Assembly: GCA_031419455.1 (NCBI GenBank)
Contig: JANOKS010000005.1
Location: 1 to 64,000, forward strand
From: UBA7672 sp031419455
GTDB lineage: Bacteria > Pseudomonadota > Alphaproteobacteria > Caulobacterales > Hyphomonadaceae
Direction of reading: 5' to 3'
Length of the DNA stretch: 64,000 nt
The first letter of the stretch is position 1, and every line of letters begins with the position of its first letter. A program made the translations under genes and the position numbers. Below, in pieces: positions 24,964-33,183 of this stretch. Below the pieces are notes generated by a model, which worked only from the letters and a program-made list of their open reading frames with translations, did no database searches and was not told the origin of the DNA.

Positions 24964-27039
24964 CTAGAACGCGTAACTGTAGGACACACGCAGGGTCTGT
25001 GGCACGCCGCGGAAGCCGAATACGAAGACCGGCGTGGTGTCGAAGCCTGCGGTCGGCGCCGAGCGGCCGACGCCGGTGCGGTATTCCTCATCGAGCGCAT
25101 TTTCGAGGCGCGCTGTCAGCTTGTGCTTCTGCTGCGCGTCGATGAAGACGTGCGCCGCAAGATCGACGACCATGTAGTCGCCATACTCGACAATGCCGAC
25201 GCCCCCGGGGAGAGAGGTGCTGCGAAGCTCGCCGACCCAGAGCGCCGACAGGTCCGCGCCCCATTGTCCGCCGTCATACGAACCGCCGAGCTTGGCGAGC
25301 GTGCGCGGCAGGCGGGCAAGCTGAGCGCCACCTTCCACGTTTGACTCGGCATCGGTGTAGCTGGCGAGAGCCGCGAAGCCGTTCTTGAAGTCCGCAGCTG
25401 CAAACAGCTCGAAGCCGCGGACCTCAACCGTGCCGGGCAAGTTGCGGTAGAAGCCTTCATTGAAGAAAGAGGGATCGAGCGCGGGATAGAGCGTGGCGCA
25501 ATCGGTGGCTGGATCCGTGCCGTCGCCGCAATCCTCGAACTGGATTCGGTTATCGATGTCGCGCGTGAAATAGGTGGCCTGCCAGGACAACGCGGGACCC
25601 GCGTCGAAATCGCCGCCCAAGCCGAAGTTGAGGTTTTCGGCTTCTTCGGCTTCGAGGTTTGAGTTGCCGAGCGTGGAGAAGGGATCGATGGCGTAGAGCT
25701 GCTCGGCCGTGGGCAGCAGGAAGCTCGTGCCGATATTGCCCTGGGCGTAGAGCCATGGCGTGAAGTCGTAGCGGGCGGAGGCGTTCCATACGGTGATGCT
25801 GGATCCCGTGCCTTCGCTGTGACGCGCCCCGATGGCGAACGAGCCGTTCTTGATGAAATCGTCGGTCGAGCGGAGCTGACCGAAGACGGCGTGGACGTCT
25901 TCTTCCCGTTCGGCGATCAACAGCACATCGTCCTTGCCGGAATACTGCTGGAAGTCGTAGCCCGCGAGGTATTCGAACGGGCCGCCCGGCGTGAACTTGC
26001 CGAGGACGTTGATGCCCTTGTCCTCGAAGCCCCAGTAGGTGTTCAGATCGGTCGTCACCTGCCCGGCGATGCCCGGGCCGGCGCCGGCATTCGCCAGCTG
26101 GTTGCGGATCGTGGTGTAGGTCGAATCCCAGTCGTGCCAGTAGCCCTTCACGAGAATCTGGGCCCAGTCAGCAGCTTCGATGTCGATGCCGATGCTGGCG
26201 ATGTCCTCGTCCCGCTCGTTCACGGAGTAAGCGATGAGGCGTGGGTTGGTGTTGTCGATGGCGGCGTCGGTATGCTGGTAGCGGGTGTCGATGGCGATAC
26301 GGTCGCCGAGCTCGAAGCGGTATTTGCCGCCATAGTTCAGCACGTCGTAGCTGCGGTTGCGGTCGGTCGTGCTGGGAGCAAAGGCGTCGTAGGTCTCGAA
26401 CCCATCGCCCTTGTCGTGCGAGGCGAACAGGACGTAGTTGCCCGGCCCGGCCTCGCCGCGGACATAACCATCGATGTGGCGCCCGTCATTCGTGTCGGCG
26501 CCGATGTTCACCAGGCCGTTGAACTCATCTGTGTAGCCGCGGGTGACGAAGTTGATGACGCCGGCGGCGGACTGGGTTCCATAATAGAGGCCCTGGCCGC
26601 CCTTCAGCACCTCGATCCGTTCGATCATCGAGGCAGGGAGGGTGTCGCTCATCGTGGTGGCGTAGAGGCGGTTGTTGATCCGGACGCCGTCAACCAGAAG
26701 CAGCAGATCCTGCGTGCGGGACCCCTGAAGCGAGATGTCCATGTAGCTGAACGGGCCTCCGCGCGTGGCGACGAAGAGCCCCGGTACTTTCATCTGGAGC
26801 GCCTGCTGGACGTCAACGTAGACGTTGTTGCGGATCTCCTCGGAGGTGACGACTTCAAGGTCCGAGCCGTACTTCTCGAGTTCCTGCGGCAGGGTTTCCT
26901 CGATCGTTACTCCGACGATCACCACGCGGTCGGCATCGTCAGTCGGTCCTTGCGCGAAGGCTGCCGGCGCGCCGATGGAGAGGGCAAGCATGCTTGCCCC
27001 GCAAACCAGCATGGCGCGATTGTGGATGACCTTGAACAC
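24964..27039 (-). CDS. TonB-dependent outer-membrane receptor
   Basis: A 691-aa receptor with a signal peptide ending SIGAPAAFA before QGP, then a short TonB-box-like region (DADRVVIVGVT). The plug domain (about 55-160) contains ITLQGSR-like SLQGSRTQDLLLLVDGVRINN and IERIEVLKGGQGLYYG, and the beta-barrel ends with aromatic SYSYAF. A disulfide-prone loop CGDGTDPATDC lies near 500. It imports a large ligand such as a siderophore, haem or cobalamin; the linked PepSY gene points to iron. The upstream region carries a tandem GTTACAGC repeat. Confidence 0.93.
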   Translation of the reverse strand: MFKVIHNRAMLVCGASMLALSIGAPAAFAQGPTDDADRVVIVGVTIEETLPQELEKYGSDLEVVTSEEIRNNVYVDVQQALQMKVPGLFVATRGGPFSYMDISLQGSRTQDLLLLVDGVRINNRLYATTMSDTLPASMIERIEVLKGGQGLYYGTQSAAGVINFVTRGYTDEFNGLVNIGADTNDGRHIDGYVRGEAGPGNYVLFASHDKGDGFETYDAFAPSTTDRNRSYDVLNYGGKYRFELGDRIAIDTRYQHTDAAIDNTNPRLIAYSVNERDEDIASIGIDIEAADWAQILVKGYWHDWDSTYTTIRNQLANAGAGPGIAGQVTTDLNTYWGFEDKGINVLGKFTPGGPFEYLAGYDFQQYSGKDDVLLIAEREEDVHAVFGQLRSTDDFIKNGSFAIGARHSEGTGSSITVWNASARYDFTPWLYAQGNIGTSFLLPTAEQLYAIDPFSTLGNSNLEAEEAENLNFGLGGDFDAGPALSWQATYFTRDIDNRIQFEDCGDGTDPATDCATLYPALDPSFFNEGFYRNLPGTVEVRGFELFAAADFKNGFAALASYTDAESNVEGGAQLARLPRTLAKLGGSYDGGQWGADLSALWVGELRSTSLPGGVGIVEYGDYMVVDLAAHVFIDAQQKHKLTARLENALDEEYRTGVGRSAPTAGFDTTPVFVFGFRGVPQTLRVSYSYAF

Positions 27040-27127
27040 TATCGATTCCTTCCCGTCCGCTGACCGCCGATGCGGCTCTGTCGCGGATGCTGATAGGAAA
27101 ATCGAACGCAGTCAGGGAGTTAATTAC

Positions 27128-27148
27128 CGTTACAGCTGACGTTACAGC
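27128..27148. promoter_or_regulatory. Tandem CGTTACAGC repeat upstream of the TonB receptor
   Basis: CGTTACAGC occurs at 27128-27136 and again at 27140-27148, separated by TGA, so the unit repeats every 12 bases. It lies about 90 bases upstream of the receptor start and near the 3' end of apaG. It is a candidate operator; no regulator is identified. Confidence 0.4.
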
Positions 27149-27194
27149 GCGTAGCAAGGCAAAGACGATGGGGTAACAACGCTGGCCTGCAGTG

Positions 27195-27599
27195 TCAGTT
27201 GGGGCGGCGCTCGTCGTAGGGGCTGTCGAGCGCGAAAAGGGGGATCGTCGCCTCCACGCTGGCGCCGGTTTCGTCCTCGAACCGGTAGGCGCCCTGCATC
27301 ATGCCGGAAGGGGTGGTGAGGGGGCAGCCGGACGAATACTCGAACCGCGCGCCGGGCCGGAGCACGGGTTGCTTGCCGATCACGCCGGCGCCGTCGACAT
27401 GCTGGATCCGGCCATCGCCGTCGGTTATGCGCCAGTGGCGCGTCATCAACTGGAGGGTGTGGCGCCCGCGGTTCTCAATCTCGATGTGGTAGGCCCAGAG
27501 GAAGCGGTCGTCCTCGGGCGAGCTTTCCTCGTCAACGAAAACGGGCCGGACCCGGATGCAGACGCCGTTCGTTTCGGCTTCGTAGGGATAGGCTGTCAT
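27195..27599 (-). CDS. apaG: ApaG protein
   Basis: A 134-aa single-domain beta-sandwich protein (fibronectin III-like). Family features include VRPVFVDEESSPEDDRFLWAYHIEIENRG, LMTRHWRITDGDGRIQHVDGAGVIGKQPVL, FEYSSGCPLTTPSGMMQGAYRF and the acidic C-terminus. ApaG is conserved in proteobacteria and linked to cobalt resistance and diadenosine tetraphosphate levels, but its molecular role is unknown. It is probably transcribed alone; a strong terminator lies just upstream of its start. Confidence 0.95.
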   Translation of the reverse strand: MTAYPYEAETNGVCIRVRPVFVDEESSPEDDRFLWAYHIEIENRGRHTLQLMTRHWRITDGDGRIQHVDGAGVIGKQPVLRPGARFEYSSGCPLTTPSGMMQGAYRFEDETGASVEATIPLFALDSPYDERRPN

Positions 27600-27643
27600 C
27601 TGGCATCCCCCTCAGGGATCGGCAAACCGCGAGGCTAACGGAA

Positions 27644-27676
27644 AAAGGGCGCAGACCTCAAGCGTCTGCGCCCTTT
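27644..27676. terminator. Strong terminator after the YceI gene
   Basis: AAAGGGCGCAGAC pairs perfectly with GTCTGCGCCCTTT over a 7-nt loop. On the minus strand it follows the YceI stop by about 50 bases and ends in a T-rich run read from the A-tract at 27642-27646. Confidence 0.82.
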
Positions 27677-27724
27677 CGGATATGGAAGACTGGCCGATAT
27701 GCAAGACGGTGTGTGTGTGTCGCC

Positions 27725-28426
27725 TTACGCGGCGGGCTTCTGGATGAAGTCGCCCTCGATCTGCACTTTCACGTCGTCGCCGACGATCGCGGGCAGGAGG
27801 TAGTCGAGGCCGAAGTCCGACCGCTTGAACGTGCCGGTGGCAGAGAAGCCGATCGCGGGAACCTTCGCGAACGGATGTGCGTCCGTCTCGCCCGAGAAGG
27901 TGACGTCGAGCGTGACCGGCCTGGTGACGCCCTTCAGCGTCAGGTCGCCTGTAACTTTCGCCGTGCGCTCGCCCGAAGGTTCGACCGAGGTCGAGACGAA
28001 GGTGATCGCCGGGTGCTGGCCGGCATCGAGGAAGTTGGTGGAGTTGGCGAGGTCGTCCTCCCACGACTTGAACTTCGAGCCCGGGTGGCCAGCGGCGTAG
28101 TCTCCCGGATAGCCGGAGGTGATGTCGCTTGCCTTGATGCTTGCGGTGACTTTCGCGGCGGCGATGTTGGCGGGGTCGAACGCGACAGTGGCGTCGAAGG
28201 AGCGGAACTTGAGCGTGTAGTCAGACAGGCCAAGGTGCTTGAGGCCGAAGCTGACGCTGGAATGGTTGGGGTCCGAGACATACTCGCCCGCCGGAGCTGC
28301 GATGGTGATCGGGGCGGGAGCGGCGGTTTCGACGATGGCCGGAGCGGCCGAGGTTTCAGGTGCCGGGGTGCAGGCGGCCGCGAGGGCGGCGAGACCTACG
28401 CCGGCGGCGAGAATGAAGTTCTTCAT
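27725..28426 (-). CDS. YceI-family lipoprotein
   Basis: A 233-aa protein with a lipobox (ALAAAC, Cys 19) and a Pro/Ala-rich spacer, then a YceI lipocalin-like domain from about residue 45. The domain has YVSDPNHSSVSFGLKHLGLSDYTLKFRSFDATVAFDP, KASDITSGYPGDYAAGHPG, DLTLKGVTRPVTLDVTF and FSATGTFKRSDFGLDYLLPAIVGDDVKVQIEGDF. YceI proteins bind isoprenoid or lipid ligands in the periplasm; here it would be membrane-anchored. It is flanked by a terminator and is probably a single-gene unit. Confidence 0.92.
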   Translation of the reverse strand: MKNFILAAGVGLAALAAACTPAPETSAAPAIVETAAPAPITIAAPAGEYVSDPNHSSVSFGLKHLGLSDYTLKFRSFDATVAFDPANIAAAKVTASIKASDITSGYPGDYAAGHPGSKFKSWEDDLANSTNFLDAGQHPAITFVSTSVEPSGERTAKVTGDLTLKGVTRPVTLDVTFSGETDAHPFAKVPAIGFSATGTFKRSDFGLDYLLPAIVGDDVKVQIEGDFIQKPAA

Positions 28427-28567
28427 GATGCAAACTGTCCTTGGAATGCCGGACGCGTCCCCGCCGCGAGGCTCGCGGCGCTTGCGTTCGCATGGACATA
28501 TGGGCGCTGTTGTTGCGTTTGCAACAAACGATCAGCTATCGCGTCTAAACGGTCGGATCAGGCTTGC

Positions 28568-29773
28568 TTATCGTGCAGCGAGCGCCTGTTCGACGTCCTC
28601 GGCGATGTCTTCCGGGTCTTCGAGGCCGACGGAGAGACGCAGCCAGGTGTCGTCCAGCCCGATCGCTGCGCGCTCGTCTTCGGTGAGCGTGCGATGCGTC
28701 GTTGTCGCCGGGTGCGTGATCAGCGACTTGGCGTCTCCGAGATTGTTGGAGATGTCGATGAGGCCGAGCCGGTTGAGCATCGCGAAGGCCGCCTCGCCAC
28801 CACCCTTGAGCGAGAAGGCGAGCATCGAGCCGCCGCCTTCGGGCATCTGGGCGGCGTGGATGTTGTGATGCGGGTGATCGCTGCGGCCGGGATAGCGCAC
28901 GGCGGTGATTTTCGGATTGGTCGCGAGGCGATCCGCAATGATGCGGGCATTCTGGCTCATGCGGCGGACACGGAGGTCCATTGTCTCGAGGCCCTTGAGC
29001 ACCACCCACGCATTGAAGGGCGACATGGAGGGGCCGGTGTGGCGATAGTATTGCTGGAGTTCGTCCTCGATCTTCTTCGCCTTGCCGAGAATGGCGCCGC
29101 CGAGCGTGCGGCCCTGTCCGTCCATGTGCTTGGTGGTGGAGTAGACGACCCAGTCGGCGCCGAGTTCGATCGGGCGCTGCAGGATGGGCGAGGCGAAGAC
29201 GTTATCGACGATCAGCTCGCCGCCGGCATTGTGCACCAGATCGGCCACGGCCCTTATGTCCACTGCATCAAGGAGCGGGTTGGACGGCGTCTCGATGATG
29301 GCGAAGCGGCATGGCTTCGTTGTGGCGCGTTCCCAGTCGCCGATGTCGGAGCCATCGACCCAGGTCACATCGACGCCCATTTTCGGCATGATGTTCTTGA
29401 GAATCCACACGCATGAGGAGAAGAGCTGGCGCGGCGCCACGATGCGGTCGCCGGGCTTGATCGGGGCGACGAGCATGGTGTGGATCGCGGCCATGCCGCT
29501 GGCGGTGGCGCGGCAATCCTCGGCGCCCTCGATCTGCGCGAGGCGCTCCTCGAACATGCGGACGGTGGGGTTGGCGTACCGGCTGTAGATGTAGCCGGGC
29601 TTGTCGCCGGCCATGCGGGCGGACTGTTCCTCGGGGCTGTCATAGACGAAGCCCGAGTTCAGAAAGAGCGCCTCGGACGTCTCGCCATGCTGGGACCGGG
29701 TAAGGCCGCCGCGCACCATCATGGTCTGCGGGCGCCATTTGCGCGAATTGCCCTTCTTGTGATCCTCGGTCAT
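28568..29773 (-). CDS. metZ: O-succinylhomoserine sulfhydrylase
   Basis: A 401-aa Cys/Met-metabolism PLP enzyme. The PLP lysine is K215 in VVYSTTKHMDGQGRTLGG, with YSRYANPTVRMFEERLAQIEGAE near residue 65 and ETPSNPLLDAVDI near 161. It makes homocysteine from O-succinylhomoserine and sulfide. The sequence fits MetZ better than cystathionine gamma-synthase because of the N-terminal WRPQTMMVRGGLTRSQHGETSEALFLNSGFVYDS signature. It is not in an obvious operon; 420 bases without a gene lie upstream. Confidence 0.94.
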   Translation of the reverse strand: MTEDHKKGNSRKWRPQTMMVRGGLTRSQHGETSEALFLNSGFVYDSPEEQSARMAGDKPGYIYSRYANPTVRMFEERLAQIEGAEDCRATASGMAAIHTMLVAPIKPGDRIVAPRQLFSSCVWILKNIMPKMGVDVTWVDGSDIGDWERATTKPCRFAIIETPSNPLLDAVDIRAVADLVHNAGGELIVDNVFASPILQRPIELGADWVVYSTTKHMDGQGRTLGGAILGKAKKIEDELQQYYRHTGPSMSPFNAWVVLKGLETMDLRVRRMSQNARIIADRLATNPKITAVRYPGRSDHPHHNIHAAQMPEGGGSMLAFSLKGGGEAAFAMLNRLGLIDISNNLGDAKSLITHPATTTHRTLTEDERAAIGLDDTWLRLSVGLEDPEDIAEDVEQALAAR

Positions 29774-29978
29774 GGCGGCTGCCTTTCGATGCGTGGGACC
29801 GCCGTTTAGGACAAAGGAGCGCTGGGCGCCAGAGATGTGCGCTACAAGCCGGGTGGCGCGCCATTGAGCGAGTCCGCCAGCGCGGCCATAACCGTAAGGT
29901 GGCCTGTCTTGTGCGTCCCGCGCGTGACCGCAGCGCGCGCATGCTCGATGCGGCCAAGCGAAACTACATCTTCGATTA

Positions 29979-30100
29979 TCGTCCCGGCCGTAGCGAAGCG
30001 GAGAGCCGGGATCTATCGATCAACAGTCGTGCTTTCGGAATGGGTCCCGTGTCTTCCCCCGGATAGCCCTTCGGGCTTCCGGGATCGCCCGGGATGACAG
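29979..30100. repeat. Palindromic intergenic repeat, family A
   Basis: CGTCCCGGCCGTAGCGAAGC at the left is mirrored in a diverged form by CCCGGGATGACAG at the right, with an inner GAAGCCCGAAGGGC-type hairpin. It resembles the units at 45502-45606 and 59675-59786. It occupies most of the gene-free stretch 29774-30193; the remainder holds the metZ leader and the promoter region of the GST gene, with nothing else supported. Confidence 0.65.
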
Positions 30101-30193
30101 CCCCGGGTCAATGAAATGAGTTCGTGATTTGTCCGTTCCTGCGCGTTGCGCCTGCGGGACGTGTGATGCACTTATGGCGCGTGGAGGTGCGCC

Positions 30194-30844
30194 GTGATTC
30201 TGATCGGTCAGTATGACAGTCCGTTCGTGCGGCGTGTCGCGATCGCGATGCGGCTTTACGGCATGCCTTTCGAGCATCGTCCGTGGTCTGTATTCGGCGA
30301 CGCGGACAAGATCGCCCAATACAATCCGCTGATGCGCGTGCCGACGCTGGTGCTGAACACCGGCGAGGCGCTGCTGGAGAGTTTCGCCATCATCGATGCG
30401 CTTGACCAGCTGGCGCCGCCGGCGCTGGTGATGATGCCGATCGCGGGTGCCGAGCGCCGCGAAGCGATGCGTGTGTGTTCGCTGGCGACCGGGTTGGCCG
30501 ACAAGGCTGTGTCGCTGGTCTATGAGACTGCCATTCACAAGCGCGGGACGCAGGCGTGGGTCGATCGCTGCCGTAGCCAGATTTCCGGCGCGTTGCGCGA
30601 GCTCGAAATGAGCCGCATGCGGCATCCGACGGAATGGTGGTTCGGCGCGCGTATCGGACATGCGGATGTCGCGGTTGGATGCGTTCTGCGCTTTCTCGGC
30701 GATGCGCATCCGGGTCTGTTCGACCTTGCCGAAGGGTGGCCACTACTCGCAGCACATGCCGCGCGGTGCGAGGCGCTGGCGCCGTTTGAGGAAATCCAGC
30801 AGCCGTTCAAGCTGACGCCTCCTCCGGTGAGCCCGTCAGCATGA
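30194..30844 (+). CDS. Glutathione S-transferase family protein
   Basis: A 216-aa GST. The thioredoxin-like N-domain begins MILIGQYDSPFVRRVAIAMRLYGMPFEH, with the glutathione-binding region RVPTLVLNTGEALLESFAIIDAL near residues 50-75. The all-helical C-domain includes ADVAVGCVLRFL. There is no cysteine at the catalytic position, so SPF is the likely active-site serine motif. The stop overlaps the dcd start by four bases (ATGA), coupling the two genes. The substrate is unknown. Confidence 0.9.
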   Translation: MILIGQYDSPFVRRVAIAMRLYGMPFEHRPWSVFGDADKIAQYNPLMRVPTLVLNTGEALLESFAIIDALDQLAPPALVMMPIAGAERREAMRVCSLATGLADKAVSLVYETAIHKRGTQAWVDRCRSQISGALRELEMSRMRHPTEWWFGARIGHADVAVGCVLRFLGDAHPGLFDLAEGWPLLAAHAARCEALAPFEEIQQPFKLTPPPVSPSA

Positions 30845-31923
30845 GCAGGGCGAGCGTGACGAAACGCGCGGGCAATGTTCCAAAGCGCAGGGCGGCGAGC
30901 GATGTGGCGACGCTGGGCGTGCTGCCGGATCGCGAGTTGAAGGAGGTGGTGAGGTCGGGCGCAATCTCTGCCGAGAGCGGCGTGTTGCCGGATCAGATAC
31001 AACCAGCATCCCTCGACCTGCGGCTGGGCAAGGTGGCCTATCGGCTGCGCGCGAGTTTTCTGCCGGGCAAGCAGGTCGTGGCGGACAGGCTGGACGACAG
31101 CCTGGTGATGCACACGCTGGACCTGACCCGCGGTGCCGTGCTGGAAACGGGGTGTGTCTATCTCGTGCCGCTGCAGGAGAGGGTGAAGCTGCCGAAGGAC
31201 CTGTCGGCGGCGGCGAATCCGAAGAGTTCGACGGGGCGGATCGATGTGTTCGTGCGCGCCGTCTCGGATCGCGCGCGGGCGTTCGATGGCGTGCCAGCGG
31301 GCTATCAGGGTGATCTCTATGCCGAGATCAGCCCACGGACGTTTTCCGTGCTGGCGCGGACGGGCGACAGGCTGCTGCAGCTGCGCGTGCGGCGCGGGCC
31401 GCAGACGCCGGTGCGCGACATGACGTTCAGCCTCGACCTGTTTCCGACGAAGTCCGACATTGTCGGGTATCGCGCCAAGCGGCATTCACGTGTGATCGAC
31501 CTTGCCGCCATCGGCGCACATGTGGTCGAGGATTTCTGGGAGCCGGTGCGCGCGCGAGGCGGCCGCATCGTGCTCGATCCGGGCGAGTTCTACATTCTTG
31601 CGTCGAAAGAGAAGATTGTCATTCCGCTGGACGAGGCCGCGGAGATGGCGCCGATCGCGCCGGAGCTGGGCGAGTTCCGCGCGCACTATGCCGGTTTCTT
31701 CGACCCCGGTTTCGGCGTGACGCATTCCAAGGGCAAGGCGGTGCTGGAGGTGCGCTCGCGCGATGTGCCGTTCATTCTTGAGGATGGGCAGCCGGTCGGC
31801 CGGCTGGTGTTCGAGAAGCTGACGTCCAAGCCTGACGTGCCTTACGGGGCTGCCGGATCGTACTCGACCTATGCGGGTCAGGGCCTGCGTCTTTCCAAGT
31901 ATTTTGAGAAAACTGGCGATTGA
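30841..31923 (+). CDS. dcd: dCTP deaminase, double-domain form
   Basis: The 360-aa protein is about twice the length of E. coli Dcd and matches the alphaproteobacterial two-domain form. The first half has GVLPDQIQPASLDLRLGKVAYRLRASFLPG and KSSTGRIDVFVRAVSD. The second half has EFYILASKEKIVIP, YAGFFDPGFGVTHSKGKAVLEVRS and LEDGQPVGRLVFEKL. It deaminates dCTP to dUTP as a source of thymidylate. It is coupled to the GST gene upstream by a four-base overlap. The N-terminal 25 residues are basic and variable. Confidence 0.92.
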   Translation: MSRASVTKRAGNVPKRRAASDVATLGVLPDRELKEVVRSGAISAESGVLPDQIQPASLDLRLGKVAYRLRASFLPGKQVVADRLDDSLVMHTLDLTRGAVLETGCVYLVPLQERVKLPKDLSAAANPKSSTGRIDVFVRAVSDRARAFDGVPAGYQGDLYAEISPRTFSVLARTGDRLLQLRVRRGPQTPVRDMTFSLDLFPTKSDIVGYRAKRHSRVIDLAAIGAHVVEDFWEPVRARGGRIVLDPGEFYILASKEKIVIPLDEAAEMAPIAPELGEFRAHYAGFFDPGFGVTHSKGKAVLEVRSRDVPFILEDGQPVGRLVFEKLTSKPDVPYGAAGSYSTYAGQGLRLSKYFEKTGD

Positions 31924-32050
31924 GTTCCCGCGAGGAGCGATCGGGATCGTGAAAACGCCCTAGCGTGAGAAAAGATGTATATTCGTCCACATGACTCTTT
32001 CTTCATGTAAGCGGTAAGCGTACACTCATGGCCTTCGAGCAAGGTGTTGC

Positions 32051-32554
32051 GTGGCGGCGAACCTCCTACTTGCGGTGTCATTGTTTTCTCCGCTGCTGTT
32101 TGCAGCGGTCGTCTGGCTGACGCGGGCAGGGGCGAGGCGCGTGCAGGCGGCGATTGCCGGGTGTTTTGTGGCGGTGGTGTTCAGCCTCTGCTGGGACGCG
32201 CTAGCGGAGCAGATGCACTGGTGGTCCTTTCCCTCCAGCACCGACTGGATCGCGACGCTGGCGCTGTCGATCTTCGGGGCGTTCGTGTTTGGCGGGACGG
32301 CGGGGTTGCTTGGCTGGCGCATGATGCGCTCGGGCGGGTGGACGGGCGCGGCGACGTTCGCGTGCGCCTTCGTGGGCGTCGGCCTGATGCGCGATCACAT
32401 GCTGGACGCCAACACGCAGCTGTTCGCGTTTGGCCCGGGACCGACGGGTCAGATCATGGCGGGGGTCGGTTATCTCACGCTCGCGCTGATCGTGCAGATC
32501 ACGATGCTGCTGGTCGGCGGACATCCGCGGCGGGATGAGTTGCGCGCGAGCTAA
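32051..32554 (+). CDS. Multi-pass membrane protein of unknown function
   Basis: A 167-aa protein starting at GTG 32051. About five hydrophobic segments are visible: residues 3-24, 33-50, 66-90, 100-115 and 137-158, so it is an inner-membrane protein with short loops. I do not recognise the family. Its stop overlaps the convergent eda stop by four bases. Codon use is like its neighbours. An overlapping 164-aa frame in another phase is Arg/Gly-rich and is treated as a shadow. Confidence 0.7.
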   Translation: MAANLLLAVSLFSPLLFAAVVWLTRAGARRVQAAIAGCFVAVVFSLCWDALAEQMHWWSFPSSTDWIATLALSIFGAFVFGGTAGLLGWRMMRSGGWTGAATFACAFVGVGLMRDHMLDANTQLFAFGPGPTGQIMAGVGYLTLALIVQITMLLVGGHPRRDELRAS

Positions 32555-33183
32555 CTTCTCGGAAGCGCCGCAGCTTCACGCGCGAGGGCGGCGATTTCAT
32601 CCCACTTTTTCGCGTCGATGAGTTTTGTCGGGCAGACCCAGCCGCCGCCGACGCAGGCGACATTGGGGCGTTTGAGATAGTCGCGCGCGAGATCGAGCGA
32701 GATGCCGCCGGTGGGGCAGAATTTCACGTGGCCGAAGGGACCGCTGAACGCATCCAGCATGGCGCGGCCGCCGGCCTGTTCGGCAGGGAAGAACTTGAAG
32801 CGCGTGACGCCGAGATCGAGCCCGGCCATGAGCTCGGTTGCCGTGGCGATGCCCGGCAGGATCGGGATGCCGGCATCGCGCGCGGCCGCTACCGTGGCGG
32901 CGGAGAGTCCTGGCGTGACGATGAAGGTCGCTCCGGCTACGCGCGCGCGCATTGCATCGTTGGCGGAGAGGATGGTGCCCGCGCCGACGATGGCGCCGGG
33001 GACTGTCGCCATCTCGCGGATGCAGTCGAGCGCGGCGGGGGTACGGAGCGTGACTTCAAGCACGCGGAGGCCGGCGCCAACGAGCGCAGTTGCCAGAGGG
33101 ATGGCGTCATCCACGCGCTCAATGGTGATCACGGGGATCACTGGTTGCACGGCCATCAGGTCATCGACTGTCATGCGCTTCAC
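32551..33183 (-). CDS. eda: KDPG/KHG aldolase
   Basis: A 210-aa class I aldolase that splits 2-keto-3-deoxy-6-phosphogluconate to pyruvate and glyceraldehyde 3-phosphate, the last Entner-Doudoroff step. Visible features are VIPVITIERVDDA, VLEVTLRTPAAL with the catalytic glutamate, GAGTIL, FIVTPGLS, and the Schiff-base lysine in GVTRFKFFPAEQAGG. CPTGGISLDLA binds phosphate. Its ATG overlaps the edd stop by four bases, so edd-eda is one operon on the minus strand. Confidence 0.96.
   Translation of the reverse strand: MKRMTVDDLMAVQPVIPVITIERVDDAIPLATALVGAGLRVLEVTLRTPAALDCIREMATVPGAIVGAGTILSANDAMRARVAGATFIVTPGLSAATVAAARDAGIPILPGIATATELMAGLDLGVTRFKFFPAEQAGGRAMLDAFSGPFGHVKFCPTGGISLDLARDYLKRPNVACVGGGWVCPTKLIDAKKWDEIAALAREAAALPRS

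Noticed and set aside
27040..27194. Cobalamin riboswitch upstream of the TonB receptor
   Set aside because: The leader is too short and I could not find the conserved B12-box sequence.
29774..29880. Possible SAM-II riboswitch in the metZ leader
   Set aside because: SAM-II elements often precede metZ in alphaproteobacteria, and a CTTGTAGCGC segment looked suggestive. The conserved pseudoknot partner and GUUAAA-type segment are missing.
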